In this document: in pieces, positions 43,700-52,289 of the stretch
Position numbering within the stretch: the stretch's first letter is position 1
Layout of the letters: each line of letters opens with the position of its first letter
NCBI GenBank assembly: GCA_040388535.1
Contig: JAZKBR010000002.1
Location: forward strand, 1,086,838-1,150,837
DNA: 64,000 nt
Source: Gemmatimonadota bacterium
GTDB lineage: Bacteria > Gemmatimonadota > Gemmatimonadetes > Gemmatimonadales > GWC2-71-9
Direction: 5' to 3'
Position numbers and translations under genes: made by a program
Notes under the pieces: generated by a model
Seen by the model: only the letters and a program-made list of their open reading frames with translations
The model's database searches: none
Told to the model about the DNA's origin: nothing

Positions 43700-45319
43700 G
43701 TGAGTTTCCCGGGTCGGCAATCGTGGGTCCTGCTGCTGCTGATCGTGCTCGTCGCGTTGCTCGCGCGTCGGATCGTGCCGGCACGACTGGCACGAATCGC
43801 GGCGTGGAGCGATGGCCCGGCGCTCCCGATCCTTGCGGGGATTCTCGCGGCATCCCTCACCCTGTGGCAATGGGGCGGGCTTCACGCGGAAGCTGTGGTG
43901 TACGACGAAAGCGCCTACCTGCTCCAAGCGGAACTGCTCGCTGCGGGGCATTGGGCTCTCCCCTCCCCCCCCGTGCATGAGGCGTTTACGCAATCGGCGG
44001 TGCTGGTCACTCCAGTCCTTGCTCCCAAAATGCCCCCAGGGCACGCTCTAGCCTTGGTCCCAGGACTGCTATTGCACGCTCCGGGCCTGGTTCCTGTGAT
44101 CCTTGTCGGACTCACCGGGGCATTGCTGCTGCTCCTTGTCCGCAAAGTTGCGGGAGCGGGAGCGGGCACTATTGCCGTCGCGCTGTGGCTGACCCAGGCA
44201 GGCCAGGCTCGATGGCGCGCCTCCTACTTCTCGGAGAATACGACGACCGCACTGTGCCTCCTTGGCTGGTATGCGCTTCTGAAGTGGCGTGCGACTCGCC
44301 ATAGCGGGTGGCTGATCCTGCTTGGAATTGTTACGGGGTGGGGAGCGATCACCCGACCATTGACGATGATTGCCTTCACGATTCCCGTCGCCATCGTCGT
44401 AATTGCCGATACGCTTCGGTCAAGACAATGGGGGCCGTTGCTGGCGGCCGTCGGCATTGGAATGCTGCCGCTGCTCGCCATTCCCCTCCAGAACTCGATG
44501 GTACTCGGTTCCTGGAATGCGACTCCGCTCGGGCTGTATACTCGACAATATGTTCCATTCGACAAGATGGGATTCGGTCTCGACTCCACGGCGCCATTAC
44601 TGAAGGTGCCCCCGTTCATCGCCGCATCGAATGCCGACTTTGCGTTGCGACATCGCGAGCATCAACCCGCGGCGTTACCGCAAGTTCTGGCACAGCGCTT
44701 GAAATTCTGGTGGGTCGCCAATTTCTCGCTCTGGAGGAAACTGCTTGCCCCGATACTGATTCTCGGTTTGATCGTTATGCCGGTCGTGGTCTGGGTTCCG
44801 GTGGCCTCTGGAGTCTTGCTGTACATTTCGTACCTGCTCTATGCGCATCAGCCGTACTGGACGCTCTATTACGCAGAGGCAAATCCAGTCTGGGCCGCAG
44901 TGCTCGCGATGGGAGTAGCGTGGCTCCTGATCGAATCCAGGGCACCGCAGCGCACCACAGCCCTCGGCGTGATCATCGGCGCGGGCCTCCTGTTCTGGGC
45001 CCGACCGGACCTGATCCGTTGGCGCGACGCGAATCAGGATTCTCAGCGCAAGTTCCTGGTCTTCCGGCGGATGCTGGCGGAAATCCCTGGCGACAGGATC
45101 CTTGTCTTTGTCAGAGAGCGGGCCGATCACGACCCTCATGGAAGCTTTGTCCGGAATGTTGCCGACCCCAATCGTGCACGGGTGATCATTGCGTTCGACC
45201 TGGGCGATGCGGAAACAGACACGATACGGAAAGCGTTCCCCGATCGAATGGCCTTCAGGTGGGACGAAGCCACGAACTCTGTGGAGTCGTTGAGCGGAAA
45301 CTCACATCCGACTCCCTGA
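43700..45319 (+). CDS. GT-C-type membrane glycosyltransferase, third copy
   Basis: 539 residues, GTG start. About 11 helices, with the acidic first loop VVYDESAYLLQAELL and MPPGHALALVPGLL resembling the two paralogues, but shorter and more distant. Codons contain more A/T in the third position than nearby genes (e.g. runs near 44330-44640), suggesting a different origin. Acceptor and sugar unknown. Confidence 0.75.
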   Translation: MSFPGRQSWVLLLLIVLVALLARRIVPARLARIAAWSDGPALPILAGILAASLTLWQWGGLHAEAVVYDESAYLLQAELLAAGHWALPSPPVHEAFTQSAVLVTPVLAPKMPPGHALALVPGLLLHAPGLVPVILVGLTGALLLLLVRKVAGAGAGTIAVALWLTQAGQARWRASYFSENTTTALCLLGWYALLKWRATRHSGWLILLGIVTGWGAITRPLTMIAFTIPVAIVVIADTLRSRQWGPLLAAVGIGMLPLLAIPLQNSMVLGSWNATPLGLYTRQYVPFDKMGFGLDSTAPLLKVPPFIAASNADFALRHREHQPAALPQVLAQRLKFWWVANFSLWRKLLAPILILGLIVMPVVVWVPVASGVLLYISYLLYAHQPYWTLYYAEANPVWAAVLAMGVAWLLIESRAPQRTTALGVIIGAGLLFWARPDLIRWRDANQDSQRKFLVFRRMLAEIPGDRILVFVRERADHDPHGSFVRNVADPNRARVIIAFDLGDAETDTIRKAFPDRMAFRWDEATNSVESLSGNSHPTP

Positions 45320-45337
45320 GAAGGCCCGTCGCGTCTG

Positions 45338-46975
45338 CTAATCGTTATCTGACGGTGGCCTGGAAGCGACCTGCGCCGTCCGGCGGACGGTCGAGCGAGT
45401 CGACACCGTAGCAATCGAATCGCCAATCCACCGCATCTCCGTGAAATTGACGGGTTGCTGCCAGGTCGACCACCACGAACGGTCCGGCTGCTGCGGAAGG
45501 CTGGTACCGAATACGCTATTGAATGCCATCGGCAGGACATTTACCGGCGTAATGGTGTCGTAGACGGCCTCGGCGGCGCCCGGAAAGAGGTACGCGGCAA
45601 ACACACCGAGTCGTTCCCGACGCTGCAGCTCGGTCGCGTCGGTCGGTGCGATCGAGTTTCCGAGCAGCGGTGTCATCCCGATTCGTCCGTGCCCGTGGTC
45701 CGCCTGAATGATGATCACCGGCCGTACTCGCGATCGCTTGAGAATCTCGCGCACTGAGGCGAGTACCAGGCGGGTCGAACATTCCGCTTGCGCTGCGTAG
45801 GCCTCACGCACCTCCAGTGAATCGTCTCCAACATCGGTCTTCGGCCACCACGCTGTCCGATCCTTGCACTGCCCATCGAATACGTACGGCTCATGCGTTC
45901 CCAGGAAATGCAGGAACGCCACGATCGGGCCAGCGCTGTCCGGCAAAGTGGCGACGGTCTCGAGCTTCCACCTCAGCGCCTCGGGCGATTCAACTGGATA
46001 TGGAAAGTTTGATGCGGTCGCACAATTGGCGGAACCGCAGGTCCGCCCCCAGAGCGGCTCAAACGGCGAATTTCGGATCCAGGTCTGACCGAGTGTGACT
46101 ACCGGCGCCACCGGCGACTCCAGATTCAATTGCGCATGCCGATTGTGGTTGGTACCCGGAAATCCGGTCGGGAAGAAGGCAAAGCGGTAGCCTAGCGCCT
46201 GGAGAAACGCCCAAGCCTTGGCGTTCTCGATCAACTCCCGGGTTCGTTCCCATGGTTTTGGGGCATCGGCGTTGATGAGTGGAGGCAGGTAACTCCAATT
46301 CAGCATCGATGCGAGCGACAACTGTGTCTGGACGTAATTCGTGCGGGCGCGCTCTGGTACGACAAAGCCGAGCGCCCGCAAAGAATCGGCGAAAGGATGC
46401 AAACTGATGTGATAGCTCTCATCGAATGTCCTGACGCTCGAGAGCTTGTCGACAATGATGATGTAAATGTCCGGCCTGCCACCCGCACGATGGCCAAGTA
46501 CGGACGTCGGTGGCGGCACGGCCTCCGGTTCTCGCGGCCGCAACAGCGTGAACGCCGCCATCAGGATGAGCACGCTCAGTGCGGTGTTCATCCCGCGGAT
46601 CGCCCCGGTGGAGATCGTTGGGGTTCGCATCGTCAGAACGACTCCAACCACCATCGGGATGCTCCAGCACAACAGAAGCAATCCGGCGGAGGTCCACGGC
46701 GGCCTCAAATGCGGCGTCAGGAGCAATCGCACCGTGCCGAAGAGTGCGAACCAAAGCACCAGGATGACGGCTATCATCGTCGCTCGAGGCCGATCACGCC
46801 TGAGCAGCTTGCCAATCAACCATGCCAAAGCAGCGGTGAGAGTCGCAAGCAGAAGCGTCCCAACGACGTCGAGCCAGCGTTCGCGAGTCGTCGCGAACTC
46901 CCCCAACAGACTCAACGCCAGATACCACGCCGCGAGAAATGGCGCCGGGGCAGGGAGCCGCGCCCGCCAGCTCAT
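45338..46975 (-). CDS. Membrane sulfatase-fold protein (LTA synthase/phosphoglycerol transferase-like)
   Basis: 545 residues from ATG 46975. Five or so N-terminal helices precede a periplasmic sulfatase-fold domain: DIYIIIVDKLSS, a helix with QLSLASMLN in place of the usual catalytic Thr/Ser motif, FLHFLGTHEPYVFD and QADHGHGR. Such enzymes transfer phosphoglycerol or phosphoethanolamine groups to glycans. Overlaps the fused methyltransferase gene by ATGA. Its AT content is higher than its surroundings, as for the gene at 43700. Confidence 0.72.
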   Translation of the reverse strand: MSWRARLPAPAPFLAAWYLALSLLGEFATTRERWLDVVGTLLLATLTAALAWLIGKLLRRDRPRATMIAVILVLWFALFGTVRLLLTPHLRPPWTSAGLLLLCWSIPMVVGVVLTMRTPTISTGAIRGMNTALSVLILMAAFTLLRPREPEAVPPPTSVLGHRAGGRPDIYIIIVDKLSSVRTFDESYHISLHPFADSLRALGFVVPERARTNYVQTQLSLASMLNWSYLPPLINADAPKPWERTRELIENAKAWAFLQALGYRFAFFPTGFPGTNHNRHAQLNLESPVAPVVTLGQTWIRNSPFEPLWGRTCGSANCATASNFPYPVESPEALRWKLETVATLPDSAGPIVAFLHFLGTHEPYVFDGQCKDRTAWWPKTDVGDDSLEVREAYAAQAECSTRLVLASVREILKRSRVRPVIIIQADHGHGRIGMTPLLGNSIAPTDATELQRRERLGVFAAYLFPGAAEAVYDTITPVNVLPMAFNSVFGTSLPQQPDRSWWSTWQQPVNFTEMRWIGDSIATVSTRSTVRRTAQVASRPPSDND

Positions 46976-48348
46976 CGTGGCACGACCGTGAACAGGATGC
47001 GCGCACTCTCCGGCAACGCTTCGCGCGCTTCGATCCGGCCGTGCTGCTCGCAGGCGGCAACGAACCGCGCCTCGGTATAGTCCGTGAAGATGTCCTCGCG
47101 GCTCACCAGCAACCGCTGCGCCTGCGGATCGCTCTTGGGCACCCACTCGATCACCACCCGGTGACCGAGTCGCATCAGGAATGCGAGGATAGCATCGAGT
47201 GGCAGGTTGTTGCCGATGGCAAGGTGATGCACCAGCGCCAGCGCGAGCACCAGATCGGCCGGGCCGCGCGCCTCAAGTGACATCCGCTCGTCGTGCGCCC
47301 ACCCCTGCGAGGGCGAGGGATTGGTGAGGTCGACCCAGAGCGGCAGGATATCGGTACGCCCCGCCGCCTGCAGCCGCGTCAGCAGTGCCTCAATCGCGCC
47401 AGCGTCGCCGTCAATCGCCGTCACCTGAGCGCCACTGTCGGCAACGAGTTCGCTGTACCGACCGGTGTTGGCGCCGAGGTCGAAGGCGGTGCGCGGCCGG
47501 TGCTGCGTCGCGGTCGTGCGCACGAACGCTTCCTTGGCTTGCTGCGCTGCCGCACTGTAGCCGTCGGACGCGCCATAACCGCCCCATTCGGTGCGGCGTC
47601 CCTGCCAGGTCAGCGCCGCCACGCTCGACTGCAGATGTTCGAGCAGCGCCTGCAATCCGTCGCGGGTGACGCCGCGCCCCGCCGCGGCAGGGCGGGGCGA
47701 CTCGGCGTGTTGCGCGATACCGCGTGCGTGCAGATGAATGTGGGCGAGCAATGATGGCTGCAGCCAGGTGCTGCGCGGCAGCAGGCGACTCACCAGATCG
47801 AGTGGCGGACCATCGATGTGAGTACGCGACAAGTCTCGCAGCCGCACATCGGTGTGACGCATCAGGGCGAGCGGACCGAGAAAGTGCTGACAGAACTGGC
47901 GGTACGCCGCCCACGGCGTGCCAGGTACGTACGCCGCGAACGAGAGGGTGTCAATAAAAAGCGCGCCGGCGCCGATGAACTGCACGTTGAACGCCGAGGC
48001 ATCCTTCAGCGCCATCCCATGCTGCAAGGCGAGCAGTTGCACCTGCAAGGTGAGTTGCGCCGCGGCCAGCAACTGGCTCTGGCTCCACTCGTACGGATAG
48101 GAGATGAAGGGGATCTGATCGGGCGCGATGACCGCAACGGCGCGCTCGTCGAGCCGGTCGTAGAGCGAGACTTCGCGATGCGGAATCAGCAGGTCGGCGC
48201 GCCAGAGCGCATCGAGTAGTCCGGACGAATGCAGCAACGCCCAGTCGCTGGCGTAACTCGCGTGGAGTTGCCGGCGCGGGGCGCCATCCAGGAGATAGAA
48301 GACGCCGTCCGGATCCCGGAACGATGCGCCGACCCGCGCGCTGGTCAT
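46972..48348 (-). CDS. Kinase-like/SAM methyltransferase fusion
   Basis: 458 residues. The N-terminal half contains a kinase catalytic-loop-like stretch (LQHGMALKDASAFNVQF...GALFIDTLSF) similar to sugar or lipopolysaccharide kinases. The C-terminal half is a class I methyltransferase, with TAFDLGANTGRYSELVAD (motif I), AIDGDAGAIEALL and ADLVLALALVHHLAI. This arrangement occurs in proteins annotated as nodulation/surface glycan methyltransferases. Coupled by ATGA overlaps to the sulfatase-like gene and to the small membrane protein gene upstream. Confidence 0.72.
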   Translation of the reverse strand: MTSARVGASFRDPDGVFYLLDGAPRRQLHASYASDWALLHSSGLLDALWRADLLIPHREVSLYDRLDERAVAVIAPDQIPFISYPYEWSQSQLLAAAQLTLQVQLLALQHGMALKDASAFNVQFIGAGALFIDTLSFAAYVPGTPWAAYRQFCQHFLGPLALMRHTDVRLRDLSRTHIDGPPLDLVSRLLPRSTWLQPSLLAHIHLHARGIAQHAESPRPAAAGRGVTRDGLQALLEHLQSSVAALTWQGRRTEWGGYGASDGYSAAAQQAKEAFVRTTATQHRPRTAFDLGANTGRYSELVADSGAQVTAIDGDAGAIEALLTRLQAAGRTDILPLWVDLTNPSPSQGWAHDERMSLEARGPADLVLALALVHHLAIGNNLPLDAILAFLMRLGHRVVIEWVPKSDPQAQRLLVSREDIFTDYTEARFVAACEQHGRIEAREALPESARILFTVVPR

Positions 48349-48587
48349 AGCAGCCGGCGACGCGTCAATCGACGAAAGAATCCGACGATCGCCTGCCAGG
48401 AACGACGAATGCCGACGGTGGCTCCGAGAATACCGGCCACGACGACCTGCACGACGATGCTCCCCGACATCGGGTCGACATAGGCCGCCGCGGGAGCGGG
48501 GGCCGCCAGGTGCCAGATCACCAGCAAACCGAAGCAGCTGGCTGCGCGTCGCAGGTACTTCCGTCGAACCGTCAACAAAACGAACAC
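48345..48587 (-). CDS. Small membrane protein with YVDPMSGS motif
   Basis: About 80 residues; start uncertain (GTG 48587 chosen; TTG at 48575 or 48635 also possible). A signal-peptide-like or first helix (CFGLLVIWHLAAPAPAAAYV) is followed by DPMSGSIVVQVVVAGILGATVGI, a second helix, and a basic tail RRLTRRRLL. Similar small proteins with an aYxDPxSGS motif occur beside sulfatase and methyltransferase genes in glycan clusters. Overlaps the kinase-like/methyltransferase gene by four bases. Confidence 0.6.
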   Translation of the reverse strand: MFVLLTVRRKYLRRAASCFGLLVIWHLAAPAPAAAYVDPMSGSIVVQVVVAGILGATVGIRRSWQAIVGFFRRLTRRRLL

Positions 48588-48640
48588 TCTCAGTGGATAG
48601 GGGACCGTTCCACTATGGGCAAGAAGTGGGCGCAAACTTC

Positions 48641-50380
48641 TCAGGGGAGGAGCTTGCCCCCCATCTGCTCGCCCGCCGCGTTCGGTGTCGGCTTGTCGAA
48701 CAGGTATTCGTGCCCCTTCGGGAATCGCAGGGTGTGAGCCGGGGTGTGCTGCCGTTCCGCCTCGAGCGCGGTCCGGAACCAGATATGGAAGATCCCGCCA
48801 TACATCCCGGTCTTCATCCCCGTCAGCGCCACCTGCTGGGCCTCACGGTACCGGCCCTCCCAGGTGAGGCACGCCGCCAGACTCGCCATCGCCGGAGCGA
48901 AATCCCGGAGGGCGAGGGCCTGGCGATAGAGCGGAATTGCCTCGGGGCACTTCTCTGCCTGTCGGTACCACTCGGCGAGCTGGATCATCGGCCCTTCGGA
49001 CTTGTCGTAAAGCTTGAGGGCAATCCGGTAGGCGAGGATCCCCCGCTCGGTCGACTCCCGCCGATAGACCAGGGTCCCGAAGGCCACCCAGGCCCGGTAG
49101 CTCTCGGGCGCATCGATAATCGTCTGGCCCCACATCGACATCGAATTGCGCCAGATCTTGTGACGCGACCAGCTGCGAGAAGCACCCAGTACCGTGACCA
49201 TCACGACCACCACCGCCAGCGCCCGTTGCACCAGCACCCGGCGTTCCGGCGCCACGACCCGCACTCCCTCGAGAGCGAAGGCCACGATCGCGATCATTGC
49301 TCCGATGCTCGAGAGGAAGAGGGTCCGCTCCGCCATCGCGATCCCGGTCGGGATCAGCACGTTGCTCACCGGGAAGAGGCCGATCGTGACCCACGCCATC
49401 CCGAAGAGAATCATCGGCGCGCGCTGCCGCAGCCGGACCGCGAGCACTCCGATGAGCCCGATGATCGCGAGGCCGAGCCACTGGTCGTAGCCCCAGCCGG
49501 TGGCCTGCACGATCACCCGGGGGGAGTAATCGGCCTGCAAGGTGGCGGGCCAGAGGTGGAGCCGAAGCCATTCTGGCACCACCGCGAGCATCGTCTCGAA
49601 GCGGTTGAAGAGAGTGCTCTTCTCGAAGACCTCGGCCGTGAAGGTCCCGCTGAGCCGGTCGGTCTGGATGAAGGAGCGGATCACCACCACCACTTCAGCT
49701 GCGAGGAACTGCACCAGCCAGACCGGTCGCACCATCCGCCAGCGTCCCGGCGACGCCGGCATCACGAAGAGCTCGGCCGCCACCAGCAGCGGCGCGAGCA
49801 TCAGTCCGGTTTCCTTGAAATGTGCCGCAATCAGGGTGGTGAGCCCCAGCCCGACGGCGGCGCCCCACCCCAGCGGCCCTTCCCGCCGTCGATTGACATA
49901 CCACGCAACGGCCAGGGCGCAGATCAGCCCGACCATCACCTCGGCCTGATTCACCGCGAGCGCGACTGCCTCCACATGGACCGGGTGGACGGCAAAGAAA
50001 AGTGCGGCGACCAGCGCCCCCCACCAGGGGAGGAGCTGCAGCGCGAGGATCAGGACCGCGATCGCCGACGCACTATAGATGGCGAGCTGGACACACTTGA
50101 AGGAGAAGGGAACCCCGCGGCCGAGCTTCCATTCGGTGGCAATGAGCAGGGAGGTCAGTGGGCGGTAGAGGTCGCGCTGGTAGGGAGCCGGCCAGTAGGC
50201 CTCGGTAAAGATCCGCTTGAACTTCCCCAGGTCCTGGGCCCGATCGTCCTCGATAATGAGGGGGACGTCGTCCTGCGCGAAGAAGTTGAGAAGCGTCGTT
50301 CCGCCACTCACGGCGGCGACCGTGGCAACCAGCACGCCCGCGAGGAGATTGCGGGTACCGCGGAGTCGGTGACGGAGCAT
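48641..50380 (-). CDS. TMTC-like O-glycosyltransferase with TPR repeats
   Basis: 579 residues. About ten membrane helices with the GT-C acidic loop NFFAQDDVPLI, the DUF1736/TMTC motif HPVHVEAVALAVNQAEV and AAHFKETGLML, followed by C-terminal TPR units (MIQLAEWYRQAEKCPEAIPLYRQAL, MASLAACLTWEGRYREAQQVAL). Animal TMTC proteins mannosylate Ser/Thr of exported proteins. It is divergent from the first pilin gene 260 bases away, so the Ser/Thr-rich pilins are attractive substrates; that is inference. Confidence 0.8.
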   Translation of the reverse strand: MLRHRLRGTRNLLAGVLVATVAAVSGGTTLLNFFAQDDVPLIIEDDRAQDLGKFKRIFTEAYWPAPYQRDLYRPLTSLLIATEWKLGRGVPFSFKCVQLAIYSASAIAVLILALQLLPWWGALVAALFFAVHPVHVEAVALAVNQAEVMVGLICALAVAWYVNRRREGPLGWGAAVGLGLTTLIAAHFKETGLMLAPLLVAAELFVMPASPGRWRMVRPVWLVQFLAAEVVVVIRSFIQTDRLSGTFTAEVFEKSTLFNRFETMLAVVPEWLRLHLWPATLQADYSPRVIVQATGWGYDQWLGLAIIGLIGVLAVRLRQRAPMILFGMAWVTIGLFPVSNVLIPTGIAMAERTLFLSSIGAMIAIVAFALEGVRVVAPERRVLVQRALAVVVVMVTVLGASRSWSRHKIWRNSMSMWGQTIIDAPESYRAWVAFGTLVYRRESTERGILAYRIALKLYDKSEGPMIQLAEWYRQAEKCPEAIPLYRQALALRDFAPAMASLAACLTWEGRYREAQQVALTGMKTGMYGGIFHIWFRTALEAERQHTPAHTLRFPKGHEYLFDKPTPNAAGEQMGGKLLP

Positions 50381-50532
50381 TCGACCTGACTGAATGTGGT
50401 GAGACGCGAAGCGACCTCCCTCCGGTCCCTTGCAAACTACCGGCGCGGGGGAAGCCGGGAAAGGGGGCAGCGGGCCGCAGAGTGACGCAGTAACTCCTTA
50501 TCTGACAATGCCTTCCGGAATGCCATCTGGCT

Positions 50533-50550
50533 TTGGCATCACTCCTGCTC
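50533..50550 (+). promoter_or_regulatory. Sigma-54 promoter of pilin gene 1
   Basis: TTGGCATCACTCCTGCTC: GG at 50535-50536 and GC at 50547-50548 with exactly ten bases between, and TGGCA/CTGC flanks close to the consensus. About 92 bases before the pilin ATG. The 50381-50640 gap holds no other clear element. Confidence 0.75.
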
Positions 50551-50640
50551 TCTGGTCTGTCGTCAGACGGCCAGCGGTTGTGGGGCCGAATCGGCCGAGC
50601 GCGCCGTAACGCGCCACCACCAAAACGGAGATCCACCACC

Positions 50641-51015
50641 ATGCTGTCCAACAACAAGAAGGGCTTCACCCTGATCGAGCTCCTCATCGTCGTCGTGATC
50701 ATCGGCATTCTGGCCGCGATCGCGATCCCGAAGTTCGCCGCCACCAAGGACAAGGCGAAGCTGGCGTCGGTGAAGACCGACCTGCGCAACATCATGACCG
50801 CGCAGGAAGCGTACTTCTCTGACTACGCCACCTACACCGGCACGGTGCCGACCACGCTGTTCGCCCCGTCGACCGGCAACACCGCGTCGCACAGCGGCAC
50901 GGCGTCGTCCTTCACCTCGACCGTGACGAACAGCAGCATCACGACCAACCCGAAGCAGTGCACCGTGACGGTTGGCTCGGGCACGGCGACCGACGGCCAG
51001 ATCGCCTGCAGCTGA
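50641..51015 (+). CDS. pilA: Type IV pilin, copy 1
   Basis: 124 residues. A short leader MLSNNKKG, cut before Phe by the prepilin peptidase, and Glu at mature position 5 (FTLIELLIVVVIIGILAAIAIP). The C-terminal part is Ser/Thr-rich, with a likely disulfide between the Cys in KQCTVTV and IACS. The gene is identical to copy 2 except for one base in codon 3 (TCC/GCC). It has its own sigma-54 promoter and terminator, so it is probably a major pilus subunit. Confidence 0.95.
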   Translation: MLSNNKKGFTLIELLIVVVIIGILAAIAIPKFAATKDKAKLASVKTDLRNIMTAQEAYFSDYATYTGTVPTTLFAPSTGNTASHSGTASSFTSTVTNSSITTNPKQCTVTVGSGTATDGQIACS

Positions 51016-51043
51016 AGTAGCCTGGCTGCCTCCACAGCCGCTC

Positions 51044-51080
51044 AACGGGAGCTCCTTCGGGGGCTCCCGTTCTGTTTTCC
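51044..51080 (+). terminator. Terminator after pilin 1
   Basis: AACGGGAGC (51044-51052) pairs with GCTCCCGTT (51063-51071), followed by CTGTTTTCC. Ends the pilin 1 transcript before the second sigma-54 promoter. Confidence 0.85.
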
Positions 51081-51155
51081 CCCTTGCAATCCGCTGTGGC
51101 GACCGACCGACAACCTCCCGGGGTGACCCCGGTGTTGAGGCGCTATCTCATTGCA

Positions 51156-51168
51156 AATCAATGATTTG
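51156..51168 (+). promoter_or_regulatory. IHF-like site in pilin 2 upstream region
   Basis: AATCAATGATTTG fits the IHF consensus WATCAANNNNTTR and lies about 20 bases before the -24 element, within an AT-rich patch that also forms CAAATC-AAT-GATTTG. Whether this organism has IHF is unknown. Confidence 0.35.
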
Positions 51169-51185
51169 GAATGCCACACATTGGC

Positions 51186-51201
51186 TGGCACTGGATGTGC
51201 C
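51186..51201 (+). promoter_or_regulatory. Sigma-54 promoter of pilin gene 2
   Basis: TGGCACTGGATGTGCC: GG 51187-51188, ten bases, GC 51199-51200. The TGGCAC half is a perfect -24 match. About 75 bases before the ATG at 51275. Confidence 0.78.
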
Positions 51202-51274
51202 TATCCATGGCTCCGGTCGCGCGGGAGTCACCACGCGGATACCGAGACAACTTTTCGCACCGGAGAGAGACACC

Positions 51275-51649
51275 ATGCTGGCCAACAACAAGAAGGGCTT
51301 CACCCTGATCGAGCTCCTCATCGTCGTCGTGATCATCGGCATTCTGGCCGCGATCGCGATCCCGAAGTTCGCCGCCACCAAGGACAAGGCGAAGCTGGCG
51401 TCGGTGAAGACCGACCTGCGCAACATCATGACCGCGCAGGAAGCGTACTTCTCTGACTACGCCACCTACACCGGCACGGTGCCGACCACGCTGTTCGCCC
51501 CGTCGACCGGCAACACCGCGTCGCACAGCGGCACGGCGTCGTCCTTCACCTCGACCGTGACGAACAGCAGCATCACGACCAACCCGAAGCAGTGCACCGT
51601 GACGGTTGGCTCGGGCACGGCGACCGACGGCCAGATCGCCTGCAGCTGA
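51275..51649 (+). CDS. Type IV pilin, copy 2
   Basis: 124 residues, ATG with GGAGAGAGA upstream. Over 375 bases it differs from copy 1 only at codon 3 (Ser to Ala, in the leader peptide), so the mature pilins are the same. Surrounding DNA and promoters of the two copies are unrelated, which points to gene conversion or duplication limited to the coding region. It may allow dosage or condition-specific expression. Confidence 0.95.
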   Translation: MLANNKKGFTLIELLIVVVIIGILAAIAIPKFAATKDKAKLASVKTDLRNIMTAQEAYFSDYATYTGTVPTTLFAPSTGNTASHSGTASSFTSTVTNSSITTNPKQCTVTVGSGTATDGQIACS

Positions 51650-51676
51650 ATGCTGGTGTAGTCTTCTCTCCGGCCT

Positions 51677-51703
51677 CGATCGGCGGCGCAACGCCGTCGA
51701 TCG
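51677..51703 (+). other. Hairpin between pilin 2 and pilin 3
   Basis: CGATCGGCGGCG (51677-51688) and CGCCGTCGATCG (51692-51703) pair with one mismatch around CAA; no T-run follows. Could protect upstream mRNA or lower pilin 3 expression. No strong promoter is seen in 51650-51771, only a weak GG-N10-GC match near 51724. Confidence 0.5.
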
Positions 51704-51771
51704 AAGGTCAGAGCGGAATCACAGGGCAGCAGAGCAGCATCGGGTTCACAGCAAGCCGGAGGAGCACAGCG

Positions 51772-52146
51772 ATGTCGGTCAATAATCGGAAGGGCTTCAC
51801 GCTCATTGAATTGCTGATTGTTGTGGTGATCATCGGCATTCTTGCGTCGATCGCCATTCCGAAGTTCGCTGCCACCAAGGACAAGGCGAAGCTGGCGTCG
51901 GTGAAGACTGACATCCGGAATATCATCACCGGACAGGAAGCGTATTTCGCCGATTACGCGACCTACACCAACACGCTGCCGAACACGATCTTCCAGGCTT
52001 CCCAGGGCAACACGGCGAACGCTTCGGCGAACGCCACGTCCTTCACGGCGACCGTCACCAACGCGTCGATCAGCACCAACCCGAAGCAGTGCACCGTAAC
52101 GGTCGGGTCGGGAGCGGCCACGGATGGGGTGATCAGCTGCAGCTGA
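51772..52146 (+). CDS. Type IV pilin, divergent copy 3
   Basis: 124 residues, the same length as copies 1 and 2. MSVNNRKGFTLIELLIVVVI start; the N-terminal half is nearly the same but the C-terminal half differs (NTLPNTIFQASQGNTANASANATSF), keeping the Cys pair (KQCTVTV, ISCS). A GGAGGAGC ribosome-binding region precedes the ATG. Possibly an alternative or minor subunit. Confidence 0.92.
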   Translation: MSVNNRKGFTLIELLIVVVIIGILASIAIPKFAATKDKAKLASVKTDIRNIITGQEAYFADYATYTNTLPNTIFQASQGNTANASANATSFTATVTNASISTNPKQCTVTVGSGAATDGVISCS

Positions 52147-52185
52147 GCAGGTCGGCGCGCTAGCGCCCGTACCACGCAGCTTCCA

Positions 52186-52230
52186 CGACGAGCCGGTCGC
52201 GCACAATGCGCCACCGGCTCGCGTCGTTTT
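52186..52230 (+). terminator. Terminator after pilin 3
   Basis: CGAGCCGGT (52189-52197) pairs with ACCGGCTCG (52213-52221), with an inner GCGC/GCGC stem and flanking ACGAC/GTCGT pairs, followed by TTTT. Divides the pilins from the minor pilin genes. Confidence 0.82.
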
Positions 52231-52289
52231 GGTCGCCGTTGCCACCGCACCCTGTGCCATCGTAGCCACTCCCCTCGCCGGAGCGTCTC

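Noticed and set aside
51720-51740. Sigma-54 promoter before pilin 3
   Set aside because: The GG-N10-GC spacing exists but flanking bases match poorly (AGGGCA and CAGC), so it is not listed as a promoter.
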